Origin: Kitasatospora cineracea
GTDB lineage: Bacteria > Actinomycetota > Actinomycetes > Streptomycetales > Streptomycetaceae
DNA: 64,000 nt
Assembly (NCBI RefSeq): GCF_003751605.1
Contig: NZ_RJVJ01000001.1
Coordinates: 1,054,001 to 1,118,000 of the forward strand
Reading direction: 5' to 3'
In this document: piece after piece, positions 7,280-15,980 of the stretch
How positions within the stretch are numbered: the first letter of the stretch is position 1
Layout: each line of letters opens with the position of its first letter
The notes under the pieces: generated by a model
Database searches by the model: none
Told to the model about the DNA's origin: nothing
What the model saw: the letters and a program-made list of their open reading frames with translations, nothing else
Program-made: the position numbers and the translations under genes

Positions 7280-8092
7280 GTGGACGACGACGACCTGCAC
7301 CTGCTTCCCCGCACCCGTGCCGCCGACCTGCTGGACTGGGCGGCCGAGGCGGGGCTCGACCCCGTCCCCGAACCGGCGGTGCGGACGGTCCTGACCCTGC
7401 TGGAGCTGGGCGGGGCCCGGCTGCACGACGGCCTGCCGGAGCTCACCTCCCCCGTGCTGGAGCACCTGCTCTACGAGCAGCTCCACCTGTACGTGCAGCC
7501 GGACGGCGACCCGGCGGCCTACCCGGCGGCGGTGCGGCTGCTGATCGAGTGGCAGCGGGCGGCCCGGCGGCTGAACGCCAAGCGGGCGGAGAAGCTCCGC
7601 GCGGAGGCCGACTGGCAGGGCGAGGTGCTGCTCTCGCTGCTGCGCCGCGCCGACCTGGTGACCTGGCCCCGGCTGTACGCGCTGCTGCTGCGCGCGGACG
7701 GGGTGCCGACCGACGACCCGGGCCCGGTCCGGGAGTGGCTGGCGGCGTTCCGCGAACTGCCCGAGCCGGAGCGGTTCGCCGCCTTCGACCGGGTGCCGGG
7801 CCTGGACGGGGACGGCCACTGGGACCAGCCCGGGCGGCCGCTGCTGATCGGCGTCTCCACCGACGGGGCGCGGCGGCTGCTGGAGCAGGGCCTGATGCGG
7901 CGCAGCTACCGCAACCTGGCCGAGCTGAACGCTCTCGGGCTGCCGATGCCGGCCGAACTCTCCGGCGCGTTCGAGGAGTTCGAGGAGGCGGTGGCGCAGG
8001 CCGCGATCGACCTGTGCGGCGAGTGGACCGTCCCGGGGCTGCCGCGGCTGCTGCTGGAGGAGTTCCCGGAGCTGGCCCCCGAGGAGTACTGA
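7280..8092 (+). CDS. hypothetical protein, 270 aa
   Basis: Soluble, acidic protein starting at GTG 7280 with VDDDDLHLLPRTRAADLLDWA. It is Leu/Glu-rich and probably all-helical. No catalytic motif or signal peptide is visible. The end EFPELAPEEY is strongly acidic. I do not recognise the family. Coding is supported by third-position GC bias and the tight fit between the upstream promoter and the convergent regulator gene 24 nt downstream. Confidence 0.65.
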   Translation: MDDDDLHLLPRTRAADLLDWAAEAGLDPVPEPAVRTVLTLLELGGARLHDGLPELTSPVLEHLLYEQLHLYVQPDGDPAAYPAAVRLLIEWQRAARRLNAKRAEKLRAEADWQGEVLLSLLRRADLVTWPRLYALLLRADGVPTDDPGPVREWLAAFRELPEPERFAAFDRVPGLDGDGHWDQPGRPLLIGVSTDGARRLLEQGLMRRSYRNLAELNALGLPMPAELSGAFEEFEEAVAQAAIDLCGEWTVPGLPRLLLEEFPELAPEEY

Positions 8093-8115
8093 GGGCCCCG
8101 GGGCGGCCCCGCCGG

Positions 8116-8964
8116 TCAGGTGGCGGCGGGGGCGCTCCAGCCGGCCAGCAGGCGCAGGGCGTCGGCGGTGGGGGAGGCGGGTTCCACGGAGTAGACGCAC
8201 AGCGTCTGGTCGGGGTCGCCGGGGGCCTGGAAGGACTCGTAGGAGAAGTGCAGGTCGCCCACCAGCGGGTGGACGTAGTGCTTGGCGCCGTGGGTGCGGC
8301 GGAGCACCCGGTGGTCGTTCCACCAGGCGGTGAACTCCGGGCAGCGCAGGGTGAGTTCGCCGATCAGCTCGGCGAGCCTGCGGTCGTCGGGGCGGCGGCC
8401 GGCCTCCAGCCGGAGCATGGCCACGGTCTCGGCGGCGATCGTCGCCCAGTCGCCGACCCGTTCGCGGGCCTGCGGGTCGAGCAGGTAGTAGCGGGCCATG
8501 TTCCGGCGGGTGGCCGGGAGCGCGTCGAAGTCGACGAGGACCTCCCGGGCGAGGCGGTTGGCGGCCAGGACGTCGGTGCGCCGGCCGAGGACGAACGCCG
8601 GGACGTGCGCCAGGGTCTCCAGCATCAGGTGCAGCCCCGGCCTGACCCGTTGCGGCCGTTCCGGGGCGCGGCGGGCCGCGTGCTCGGCGGGGAGCAGCAG
8701 GTCGGCCAGGTGCTCGCGCTCCGAGGGGTCGAGCCGCAGGGCGCGGGCCAGCGCCTGGACCACTTCGGTGGACGGGCGCCCGGCCCGGCCCTGTTCGAGG
8801 CGCGTGTAGTACTCGGTGCTGACGCCGGCCAGCCGGGCCACCTCGTCGCGGCGCAGACCGGGCACCCGCCGCACCCGGCCGTCCGCGGGCAGCCCGGCCG
8901 GTCCCGGGGCGATCGCGGCGCGCCGGGTGCGGAGGAAGTCGGCGATTTCCCTGCTGCGTTCCAT
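8116..8964 (-). CDS. XRE-family regulator with MmyB-like ligand-binding domain
   Basis: 282 residues. The HTH spans about residues 36-80 (LRRDEVARLAGVSTEYYTRLEQGR), followed by the MmyB-like ligand domain with DVLAANRLAREVLVDF and the conserved aromatic/acid segment LDPQARERVGDWATIAAETVAMLR. Proteins of this type commonly sit divergently from short-chain dehydrogenases and regulate them, as here (SDR at 9138). CACACT precedes the ATG by 6 nt, a weak leaderless signal. Confidence 0.9.
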   Translation of the reverse strand: MERSREIADFLRTRRAAIAPGPAGLPADGRVRRVPGLRRDEVARLAGVSTEYYTRLEQGRAGRPSTEVVQALARALRLDPSEREHLADLLLPAEHAARRAPERPQRVRPGLHLMLETLAHVPAFVLGRRTDVLAANRLAREVLVDFDALPATRRNMARYYLLDPQARERVGDWATIAAETVAMLRLEAGRRPDDRRLAELIGELTLRCPEFTAWWNDHRVLRRTHGAKHYVHPLVGDLHFSYESFQAPGDPDQTLCVYSVEPASPTADALRLLAGWSAPAAT

Positions 8965-9137
8965 GGACCAAGTGTGCGGGCTGCGGGGGCGCCCCGGCGG
9001 GCCGTGGGTGGCCCTGGCGGTACCAGTCGGCGCAGGGTCCGCCCGGGGCCGTCCGCGGGGCCGCCGGGCTGGTGTGCTGGAACAGCGGCCGGAGCCTCCG
9101 GTGCCGCAACTCCCGTGTCCTGCAAGGAAGGTCCACC

Positions 9138-9911
9138 ATGTCCACGTTCACCTCCCTGCCCCTCGCCGGCCGCACCGCCGTGGTCACCGGCGCCTCCAGC
9201 GGCATCGGCGAGGCCACCGCCGAGGAGCTCGCCGGGCTCGGTGCCCGGGTCGTCGTGCTGGCCCGCCGCGCCGAGCGGCTGGCCGCGCTGGCCGACCGGA
9301 TCGAGCGGGCCGGCGGAACCGCGCTGGCGATCGCCGCGGACGTCACCGACCGGGCCGCGGTGCGGGCGGCCGCCGACCGGGTCGCCGCCGAACTGGGCGG
9401 CGCGGACCTGCTGTTCAACAACGCCGGGGTGATGCTCCCGGCGCCGGTCGAGGAGGTGGCCGTGGACCAGTGGCAGCGGCAGATCGACCTCAACGTCTCC
9501 GGGCTGATGAACGTCATCGGCGCGTTCACCCCGCAGCTGGTCGCGGCCGCGGCCGAGCGCGGCGTCGCCGACCTGGTCAACACCTCGTCGATCGCGGCGC
9601 AGAACATCTTCCCGACCTTCGCCGTCTACTCCGCGACCAAGGCCTACGTCACCCACCTCTCGCGCCACCTGCGGGCCGAGCTGGGCGCGAAGCACGTCCG
9701 GGTCTCGACGATCGAGCCCGGCATCGTCGGGACGGAGCTCCAGGACCACGTCACCGACCGGGGCGCGCTCGACTGGCTGGCCGGTTCCAGGGAGACGGTG
9801 GAGTGGCTCGTTCCCGGCGACATCGCCAGGACGGTCGGGTTCCTGGCCGCCCTGCCGCCGCGCGTCAACCTCCAGCAGGTCACCGTCATGCCGACCGGCC
9901 AGGCGAGCTGA
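9138..9911 (+). CDS. SDR-family oxidoreductase
   Basis: 257 residues, NAD(P)-dependent dehydrogenase/reductase of the classical short-chain family. Visible motifs are TGASSGIG (17-24), ADVTD, NNAG, NTSS (catalytic Ser) and YSATK (Tyr164, Lys168). The start ATG at 9138 has AAGGAAGG upstream; an upstream in-frame start at 9072 has none. Divergent from the MmyB-type regulator, which is the likely controller. The substrate is unknown. Confidence 0.9.
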   Translation: MSTFTSLPLAGRTAVVTGASSGIGEATAEELAGLGARVVVLARRAERLAALADRIERAGGTALAIAADVTDRAAVRAAADRVAAELGGADLLFNNAGVMLPAPVEEVAVDQWQRQIDLNVSGLMNVIGAFTPQLVAAAAERGVADLVNTSSIAAQNIFPTFAVYSATKAYVTHLSRHLRAELGAKHVRVSTIEPGIVGTELQDHVTDRGALDWLAGSRETVEWLVPGDIARTVGFLAALPPRVNLQQVTVMPTGQAS

Positions 9912-9920
9912 GGACGGGCC

Positions 9921-10703
9921 CTACGGCTGGAGGCCGAGCTGCCGGAGCCAGGGCAGCGGGTCGACGGGGGCGGCGCCGCCGGGGCGGACCTCGAGGTGCA
10001 GGTGCGGGCCGGTGACGTTGCCGGTGGCGCCGACCGCGCCGAGGACGGTGCCGGGGGCGACCGGGCCGGAGGCGGTGGCGATCCGGGAGAGGTGGCAGTA
10101 CCAGAGCTCGGTGCCGTCGGGGAGGGTCTGGATGACCCGGTAGCCGTAGGCGCCGGACCAGCCGGCCGAGGTGACGGTGCCGCCGGTGACGGCGGTGACG
10201 GGGGTGCCGGTGCGGGCGGCGAAGTCCAGGCCGGTGTGCAGGTGGGCCCAGTGCTCCCCGGCCTGGGCGAACGGCGCGGCCAGCTGGTACCCGGCCACCG
10301 GCAGGGCGGGCGCGGACCGGTCGGACCCGGCCTCGGCCTGCCGCTCGGCGCGCTTGGCCTGGGCCTCCTGCGCGGCGGCGACCCGGGCCGACTCCTCGGC
10401 GGCGGTGCGCTGCCCGTCGGCCTGCTGCAGGATGCGGGCGGCCAGGGCGAGGCCGGGGTCGGCGGCGAGCAGGCCGTCGGAGGCTTCGTCGGCGGCGGTG
10501 ACGGGGGCCGGGGCCGGCGTGGCGGCGGCCTGGGCGGGGGCGGCGGCGAGGCCGGTGGCGCCGAGGGCGGCGGTCATCGCGGTGACGCCCAGCAGGGGCG
10601 CGCCGGTCCGGGTCTGACGGGGCAGCCGGTGCCGGACGGCCTCGGTCCCGACCGGGTGGTCGAGGAGCTGGGTGCCGGTGCTCTCGGTGTGGGTCGACGC
10701 CAC
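9921..10703 (-). CDS. M23-family peptidoglycan endopeptidase, secreted
   Basis: 260 residues from GTG 10703, with GGAAGGAAGGAG upstream. The N-terminus has a long cytosolic lead of about 32 residues, then a hydrophobic signal segment ending near AAPAQAA. A helical stretch (about 82-125, Ala/Glu/Arg) links to the LytM domain. Zinc ligands and catalytic residues are H156 and D160 (HTGLD), H204 (YCHLS), and H234/H236 (HLHLE), so all are intact. Cleaves peptidoglycan cross-links during growth or germination. Expression is controlled by the c-di-AMP riboswitch in its leader. Confidence 0.92.
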   Translation of the reverse strand: MASTHTESTGTQLLDHPVGTEAVRHRLPRQTRTGAPLLGVTAMTAALGATGLAAAPAQAAATPAPAPVTAADEASDGLLAADPGLALAARILQQADGQRTAAEESARVAAAQEAQAKRAERQAEAGSDRSAPALPVAGYQLAAPFAQAGEHWAHLHTGLDFAARTGTPVTAVTGGTVTSAGWSGAYGYRVIQTLPDGTELWYCHLSRIATASGPVAPGTVLGAVGATGNVTGPHLHLEVRPGGAAPVDPLPWLRQLGLQP

Positions 10704-10723
10704 GGGGGCGCGCTCCTTCCTTC

Positions 10724-10886
10724 CCTGCCGCCGACCGGGTTAGCTGACGGGTTCGGAGGTGGAAGGTCTCCTACGGTCGGGCCCAGGGCCGTTCCGATTC
10801 ACCCCGGTGGAACGTGGTTCCCCGGCTCCTGGACCGGCCCCGGGGGGCAGGTCCGGATGGATTAGGCGTGGCGCACGGTGCCGCAT
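10724..10886 (-). promoter_or_regulatory. c-di-AMP riboswitch (ydaO/yuaA type)
   Basis: Read on the minus strand the leader contains the hallmark elements in order: GGAGCCGGGG, GGGGTGAATC (near 10800), TAGGAGAC, CCGAACCCGTCAGCTAACC (near 10740) and CCGGTCGGCGGC. This is the pattern seen before streptomycete cell-wall hydrolase genes. It ends about 20 nt before the GTG of the M23 gene. In this class ligand binding normally turns expression off. Boundaries are approximate. Confidence 0.85.
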
Positions 10887-11054
10887 GGTTACGGCGTTGC
10901 CGACCGCGCTGCGTTATCAAACGTTAATCCTATGGACCCCATGATTCCAAGCGCCCACCGAGGTGCAGTGAAACTTTCCTGACGCCCTATGGGCGATTTG
11001 TGACGGTTCGCCAAGGTACCCGGTTTCGGACATGACGGACCGTGACGGGGCGGT
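10887..11054. other. intergenic region between riboswitch and yiaA-like gene
   Basis: Contains an AT-richer block (about 10910-11000), which should hold the riboswitch promoter on the minus strand. I see no unambiguous -35/-10 pair and no ORF with coding character. Confidence 0.4.
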
Positions 11055-11070
11055 TGAGTATCCGTACTCA
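11055..11070. promoter_or_regulatory. 16-bp palindrome upstream of yiaA-like gene
   Basis: Arms TGAGTA and TACTCA flank TCCG. It lies 35 nt before the ATG at 11105, where an operator would be expected. The cognate regulator is unknown. Confidence 0.45.
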
Positions 11071-11104
11071 CGACCCCCTCCCGCCCCGGCGGGACCCTGG
11101 GCGC

Positions 11105-11395
11105 ATGACCGCATCCGTGCCGCACCGCACCACCTCCGCCTACTACCTGCAGGCCGTCGCCTCCTTCGGGTTCGCCACCGCCGCGCTCGCCCTCGGGATC
11201 GCGTACCTCCCGGTCAGCGCCTGGATGCGCGCCTTCCTCGGGGTCGGGCTGCTCTACGTGATCACCTCCGCGTTCACGCTGGCCAAGGTGGTCCGCGACC
11301 GCCAGGACGAGGGCGCGATCACCAGCCGGGTCGACCAGGCCCGGCTGGAGAAGCTGCTCGCCGAGCACGACCCGTTCAAGGTGGACGGGATCTGA
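11105..11395 (+). CDS. YiaA/YiaB-family inner membrane protein
   Basis: 96 residues. Two hydrophobic helices (about 14-35 and 42-60) with the family-type sequence TSAYYLQAVASFGFATAALALGIAYLP are followed by LAKVVRDRQDE and a charged cytosolic tail. ATG 11105 is preferred over the earlier in-frame ATG at 11042 because the family starts near the first helix. The function of the family is unknown. Confidence 0.8.
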   Translation: MTASVPHRTTSAYYLQAVASFGFATAALALGIAYLPVSAWMRAFLGVGLLYVITSAFTLAKVVRDRQDEGAITSRVDQARLEKLLAEHDPFKVDGI

Positions 11396-11435
11396 GGGCG
11401 GGAGGCGGTGGCGGGAACCGGAGCCGGGCCGGGGG

Positions 11436-11464
11436 TTGACAGCTAAGGCTATTAGCCTTAGCTT
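11436..11464 (+). promoter_or_regulatory. promoter with TetR-type operator
   Basis: TTGACA (11436-11441), 17-bp spacer, TAGCTT (11459-11464). The spacer region is a 23-bp perfect palindrome at 11441-11463: arms AGCTAAGGCTA and TAGCCTTAGCT around a single T. A repressor bound there would block RNA polymerase. The TetR gene is the second gene of the operon, so autoregulation is likely. Confidence 0.8.
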
Positions 11465-11530
11465 TATGGCTATCGGCAGCAGCCGGGCCTGGAGAGCCCG
11501 GAGCGCCGGACGCCCGCCAGGAGGCCCGCG

Positions 11531-12376
11531 ATGAACAGCACCCTCGGCACCACCACCCGGTACCTCGACGTCACCGGCGGCCGGATCGCCTACGACGACG
11601 CCCCCGGCTCCGGCGTCCCGGTCGTCCTGCTGCCCGGCATGCTCGACAAGCGCGCCGTCTACCGCCACCTCGCCCCGCTGCTGAGCGCCGCCGGGCACCG
11701 GGTGGTCACCATGGACCTGCGCGGCATGGGCGAGTCCTCGACCGGCTTCACCGACCACACCCCGGCCGCGATCGCCGAGGACCTGGCGGCCCTGCTGGCC
11801 CACCTGGACCTGCGCGGCACCGTCCTGGTCGGCAGCTCCTACACCGGCGCCACCGTGGTCCGGGCCGCCGCGCTCGCCCCCGAGCGCACCGGCGGCGTGG
11901 TGCTGATCGACGCGTTCATCGAGAACCTGCCGCTGAACGGCTTCCAGAAGGCGCTGTTCGGCCTGGCCGCCCCGCTGGTCACCGCGTTCCCCGGCCTGTG
12001 GGGCACGATGCAGAAGTTCTACTACCCGGCCACCAGCCGCCCCGCCGACTTCGAGGACTACCGGGCCGGGCTGGCCGCGATGCTCCGCGAGCCCGCCCGC
12101 AAGGCGGCGCTGCGCGGCTACCTGAAGGGCGACTCGGCGCCGGTCGGCTGGTGCGCGGCCGTCGACGTGCCCGCCCTGGTGCTGATGGGCGACAAGGACC
12201 CGGACTTCCCGAAGCCGGAGCTGGTCGCCGACCGGCAGGCCGCCGCGCTGCGCGGCCGCAAGGTGATGATCGAGGGCGCCGGCCACTACCCGATGGCCGG
12301 TCACCCGCAGGCCGTCGCCGACGCCCTGCTGCCCTTCCTGGCCGAGCCGGCCGGCACCGGCGGGAGCGCCCGCTGA
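11531..12376 (+). CDS. alpha/beta hydrolase
   Basis: 281 residues. The oxyanion region LLPGMLDKR and the nucleophile segment VLVGSSYTGAT (Ser103; note Thr instead of Gly in the fifth place of GxSxG) are followed by VLMGDKDPDFP (acid) and GAGHYPMAGHP (His). A GGAGG ribosome site precedes ATG 11531. The start codon of the TetR gene overlaps its stop (TGATG). The substrate is unknown; the fold could also be a haloperoxidase or esterase. Confidence 0.87.
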   Translation: MNSTLGTTTRYLDVTGGRIAYDDAPGSGVPVVLLPGMLDKRAVYRHLAPLLSAAGHRVVTMDLRGMGESSTGFTDHTPAAIAEDLAALLAHLDLRGTVLVGSSYTGATVVRAAALAPERTGGVVLIDAFIENLPLNGFQKALFGLAAPLVTAFPGLWGTMQKFYYPATSRPADFEDYRAGLAAMLREPARKAALRGYLKGDSAPVGWCAAVDVPALVLMGDKDPDFPKPELVADRQAAALRGRKVMIEGAGHYPMAGHPQAVADALLPFLAEPAGTGGSAR

Positions 12377-12954
12377 TGCCCCGCGCCGGACTCTCCACCG
12401 CCGCCGTGGTGGACCACGCCCTCGAACTGGTCGACGAGCGCGGCGCCGAGGCGCTCACCCTGGCCGCGGTCGCCGCCAGGGCGGGCGTCGCCACCCCCTC
12501 GCTGTACAAGCACGTGGCGGGCGGCCTGCCCGAACTGCGCCGCCTGGTCGCCGTCCGCACCACCGGGGAGCTGGCCGACCACCTGGCCGCCGCCGTCCTC
12601 GGCCACTCCCGGGACGGGGCGGTGCGCGCCCTGCTCGCCGCGTACGCCGGGTACGCGCTGAGCCACCCCCTCCGGTACGCGGCGCTGCCGCAGGTGCCGG
12701 ACCCGGACCCGGAGCTGGCCGCGGCCGCCGAGCGGATGGTGGGGGTGCTGTTCGCGGTGCTGCGCGGCTACGACCTGGAGGGCTCGGAGGCGGTGCACGC
12801 GGTGCGGACACTGCGCGCCGCGGCCCACGGGTACGCCTCGTTGACCACGGCGGGGGCGTTCCAGCTCGCCGAGGGGACGGACGTCACGCTGGAGCGGCTG
12901 ACCGGGGTGCTGGTCGAGGGCCTGGCCAACTGGCCCGGTGCGGAAGGCGCGTGA
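12376..12954 (+). CDS. TetR-family regulator
   Basis: 192 residues, translationally coupled to the hydrolase by a TGATG overlap. The HTH at about 24-45 reads LTLAAVAARAGVATPSLYKHV. The C-terminal half (YAGYALSHPLRYAALPQVPDP, then AAHGYASLTTAGAFQL) matches the WHG-type ligand domain. Likely represses its own operon through the palindrome at 11441-11463. Confidence 0.88.
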   Translation: MPRAGLSTAAVVDHALELVDERGAEALTLAAVAARAGVATPSLYKHVAGGLPELRRLVAVRTTGELADHLAAAVLGHSRDGAVRALLAAYAGYALSHPLRYAALPQVPDPDPELAAAAERMVGVLFAVLRGYDLEGSEAVHAVRTLRAAAHGYASLTTAGAFQLAEGTDVTLERLTGVLVEGLANWPGAEGA

Positions 12955-12984
12955 CCTCCGGGGCGCTGCCGCGTTCTCCACGGT

Positions 12985-13176
12985 ATGAAGAAGCGCAGCC
13001 TGCTCGCCTTTGCCTCGCTCGCCGTCGGGGTGGTCGCCTCCCTCGCCGCCCCCAGCGCGCACGCCGCGCCGGAGCACCGCACCGGTCCCGGCCCGCTGAA
13101 GGACGCCGTCTCCGCCCCGGACCTGCCGGTGGAGCAGGACTCCGCGCGGGCCGCCGCGGAGCAGACCGGGCCCTGA
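12985..13176 (+). CDS. small secreted peptide
   Basis: 63 residues. MKKRSLLAFASLAVGVVAS is a clear Sec signal with a cleavage site after AHA-A (about residue 28), leaving a mature peptide of about 35 residues without Cys. The start is ATG 12985 with a weak ribosome site. I do not recognise the family. Confidence 0.55.
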   Translation: MKKRSLLAFASLAVGVVASLAAPSAHAAPEHRTGPGPLKDAVSAPDLPVEQDSARAAAEQTGP

Positions 13177-13353
13177 GCCCGCGGGGGCGCCGACCAGGGT
13201 GGGAACGCGCCGGTGGCGCGCCGTCCACACCTTTTCGCAACCTGTCCCCCACCATTCCGACACCGCCGGTGCGTAACACTGTCCTTCGGTCGGGAAGTCA
13301 TACCGCGTGGAGACCTTCCACGGGTGTGGCCGACAAGCACGGAGGATCAGGAC

Positions 13354-13578
13354 ATGCCGCAGGCGACTCAGCACATCGAGCCCGGCACGGGGCTGATCCC
13401 CGCTCCCCGGACGGCGCCGGACGGCGCTCCGGGCACCGCGCGGACGGCGGCCGCCCCGCCGCGGGAGGGCTGGGGCGGCGCGCTGCGGCGCGGGATCGCG
13501 GTGGCCCGCGGGCTGCGCTCGCTGCGGCCGGTCGCCGCGGGCCCGCAGCGCGGGTACGGCGAGGTCGACGGACAGTGA
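13354..13578 (+). CDS. small hypothetical protein
   Basis: 74 residues from ATG 13354 (GGAGG at 13341). N-terminal half Pro/Ala-rich, C-terminal half basic (LRRGIAVARGLRSLRP). The in-frame extension to 13213 lacks coding character and a ribosome site. No signal or membrane segment. Not recognised. Confidence 0.5.
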   Translation: MPQATQHIEPGTGLIPAPRTAPDGAPGTARTAAAPPREGWGGALRRGIAVARGLRSLRPVAAGPQRGYGEVDGQ

Positions 13579-13702
13579 GGCCCCCGGGCGGGGTGCCGGA
13601 AATGCCCGTGTTGCCCGACGTGTCGTGAAAGCGGCCGGTTGCCCGGTGCGTCCATAAGATGGTCAGCACTGGCACGTCGACCGGAAGGGCCGGGCGCCTC
13701 CC

Positions 13703-15877
13703 ATGGACCAGGACCGGAGCTCCCCGCGCCGCGCCAGCCGTTCCGAGCTGCGGTGCGTGCGGGCGCTGCTGCGGGCGTCGAGCGCGGCGGAGCTGCTGGC
13801 GGCGCTGCTGGCCGAGGGCCCGGCCTGGATCACCGGCGAGGGTTCGGCGCTGTACCTGCTGGACGGCGGGATGCTGCGGCTGACCGCCTCGCACGAGCTG
13901 CCCGAGTGGGCGCACCGCAAGTACGGGGTGGTCGATCCGGAGAGCGGGCTGCCCGCGGCGCTGGCGCTGCAGCGGCGGGAGCCGGTGCTGCTGAGCCCGC
14001 AGCAGACCAGCGCGGACTACCCGAACACGGCGGCGGGCCTGGGCACCGGCCTGGTCGCGCTGGCGGTGCTGCCGCTGGTGGTGGACGGGGACCCGGTGGG
14101 TTCGCTGGCGCTCGCGCTGGCCCACCGCGGGGCCGTCCCGCAGCGGGACGTGGAGCTGCTGGAGACCTTCGCCGACGTGGCCGCGCACCGGCTCGCGCAC
14201 CTGCTGGACCACGTGCACGCGGCCGACCCGGCCTCGGACGGGCCGCGCACCGAACTTCCTTCCCCGGACAGCGAGTTGCTGTCGCTGGCGGTGCGCTCGG
14301 CGGGGGTCGGGGCGTTCGAGCGGGACCTGGTCACCGGCGAGACGCTGTGGGACGCGCAGGCGTACCGGCTGGTGGGCCTGCCGCCGCCGGGCGCGACCGG
14401 GCGGGCGCCGGACCTGGCGGACGTGGTGCACCCGGAGGACCTGCCGGACGTGCAGGCCGCGCTGGTGGACGCGCTGGCGGTCGGCGGCCCGTACCGGATC
14501 TCGTACCGGGTGGTGCGGCCGGACGGGACGGTCCGGCAGGTGGACGAGGCCGGCGAGGTGATGCTGGACGTGCACCAGCGGCCGGTGCGGACGGCGGGGC
14601 TGCTGACCGGGCGGGAGTGGCGGCCGGGCCCGGCGGGCGGCCTCGCGGCGGCCGCGGCGGCGGGGGCCCGCTCGACCCTGCTGCTGGCGCTGACCAGGTC
14701 GCTGTCCCGGGCGGTGACGGTGCGCGAGGTGACCGCGGCGCTGACCGACGTGGCCCGGCCGGCGCTGGGCGCGGCCGGTGTGGTACTGGACCTGGTGGAC
14801 GAGGGGCGGCTGACGCCGGTGTCGCCCGCGCTGTTCGGCGGCCCGCACCGGGCGGAGCTGAACCGGCTGCACGACCTGGCGGGCGGGGTGATGGAGCACG
14901 TGCTGGCCCGGGCCACCCCGCTGTTCAGCGAGCCGGGCGGGCCGGGGCGGGGCCCGGGGGCGCCGGCCGCCTGGACGGTGCTGCCGCTGGTGGCCTCCGG
15001 ACGGCAGGTCGGCTCCTGCCTGATCACCTTCGCCACCGAGCGGTCCTTCAGCCGCGAGGACCGCACCATGTACTCGGCGTTCGCGGGCATCCTGGCGCAG
15101 TCGCTGGAGCGGGCCCGGCTGTACGACGTGCACCACGAGCGGGCCAGCGAGCTGCAGCGGGCGATGCTGCCGCGCTCGCTGCCGGTGCTGCCGCGGATCG
15201 TCTCGACGGCGCGCTACCTGCCGTCCACCGAGGGGATGCAGATCGGCGGCGACTGGTACGACCTGCTGAGGCTGCCGGACGGGCTGGTCGGGCTGGTGAT
15301 CGGCGACGTGCAGGGCCACAACGCGGAGGCGACGGCCGTGATGGGGCAGCTGCGCTCGGTGCTGTGGGCGTACGCGACGGAGGGCAACGACCCGGCGGCG
15401 GCGCTGGAGCGGACCAGTTGGCTGCTGTCGGAGATGGAGACCGAGCTGTTCGCCACCTGCCTGTACGTGGTGCTGGACCCGGCGAGCGGGCTGCTGCGGG
15501 CGGCCCGGGCCGGGCACCCGCCGCCGGTGCGGATCGGGGCGGGCGGGGCGGCCGAGCTGGAGCTGCCGGGCGGCCCGCCGCTGGGGGTGCTGCCGGAGGT
15601 GCGCTACCCGCTGGTGGAGGCCCGGCTGGAGCCGGGCGAGACGCTGCTGGCCTACACGGACGGGCTGGTGGAGGTCCGGGACGAGGACTACGACGAGTCG
15701 GTGCAGCGGATGCTGGGCGGGCTGGAGCTGTGGACGGCGGAGGCCGGCGGGGCCCGGCGGCTGGGGCGGACGGAGGCGCTGGAGCGGCTGGCCGACCTGC
15801 TGACGCTGAACGTGACGGAGCGCGAAGTCCGGCAGGACGACGTGGCGTTGCTCCTGCTTCACCGGATCGCTACCTGA
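13703..15877 (+). CDS. PP2C/SpoIIE-type phosphatase with GAF-PAS-GAF sensor
   Basis: 724 residues, soluble. Domains: GAF (about 15-165), PAS (about 190-300; LVTGETLWDAQAYRLVGLPP), GAF (about 325-465) and SpoIIE phosphatase (about 480-715). Phosphatase metal-binding motifs are visible: GGDWYDLLRLPDG, VIGDVQGHNAEATAVMGQLR, ATCLYVVLDP, LAYTDGLVEVRDEDYDES and QDDVALLLL. In streptomycetes such proteins dephosphorylate anti-sigma antagonists. No antagonist gene is adjacent, so the partner is unknown. It precedes the conservon by about 100 nt but has its own leader. Confidence 0.9.
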   Translation: MDQDRSSPRRASRSELRCVRALLRASSAAELLAALLAEGPAWITGEGSALYLLDGGMLRLTASHELPEWAHRKYGVVDPESGLPAALALQRREPVLLSPQQTSADYPNTAAGLGTGLVALAVLPLVVDGDPVGSLALALAHRGAVPQRDVELLETFADVAAHRLAHLLDHVHAADPASDGPRTELPSPDSELLSLAVRSAGVGAFERDLVTGETLWDAQAYRLVGLPPPGATGRAPDLADVVHPEDLPDVQAALVDALAVGGPYRISYRVVRPDGTVRQVDEAGEVMLDVHQRPVRTAGLLTGREWRPGPAGGLAAAAAAGARSTLLLALTRSLSRAVTVREVTAALTDVARPALGAAGVVLDLVDEGRLTPVSPALFGGPHRAELNRLHDLAGGVMEHVLARATPLFSEPGGPGRGPGAPAAWTVLPLVASGRQVGSCLITFATERSFSREDRTMYSAFAGILAQSLERARLYDVHHERASELQRAMLPRSLPVLPRIVSTARYLPSTEGMQIGGDWYDLLRLPDGLVGLVIGDVQGHNAEATAVMGQLRSVLWAYATEGNDPAAALERTSWLLSEMETELFATCLYVVLDPASGLLRAARAGHPPPVRIGAGGAAELELPGGPPLGVLPEVRYPLVEARLEPGETLLAYTDGLVEVRDEDYDESVQRMLGGLELWTAEAGGARRLGRTEALERLADLLTLNVTEREVRQDDVALLLLHRIAT

Positions 15878-15968
15878 GCGTCGACCCGTCCCGCCCGGCT
15901 TGTCCGAAATTGACGGAATCTGAACAGCCGAAGTTGGAACCGTTCATACGCAAGTAGTAACACCACCA

Positions 15969-15974
15969 TAAACT
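15969..15974 (+). promoter_or_regulatory. -10 box of the leaderless conservon promoter
   Basis: TAAACT lies 6 nt before the GTG at 15981. No ribosome site is present, so the conservon message should start at or near its first codon. Confidence 0.5.
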
Positions 15975-15980
15975 CCGCGT

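Noticed and set aside
13298..15862. 854-codon minus-strand frame opposite the SpoIIE phosphatase
   Set aside because: Arg/Gln/Pro-rich shadow; the phosphatase domains on the plus strand are clear.
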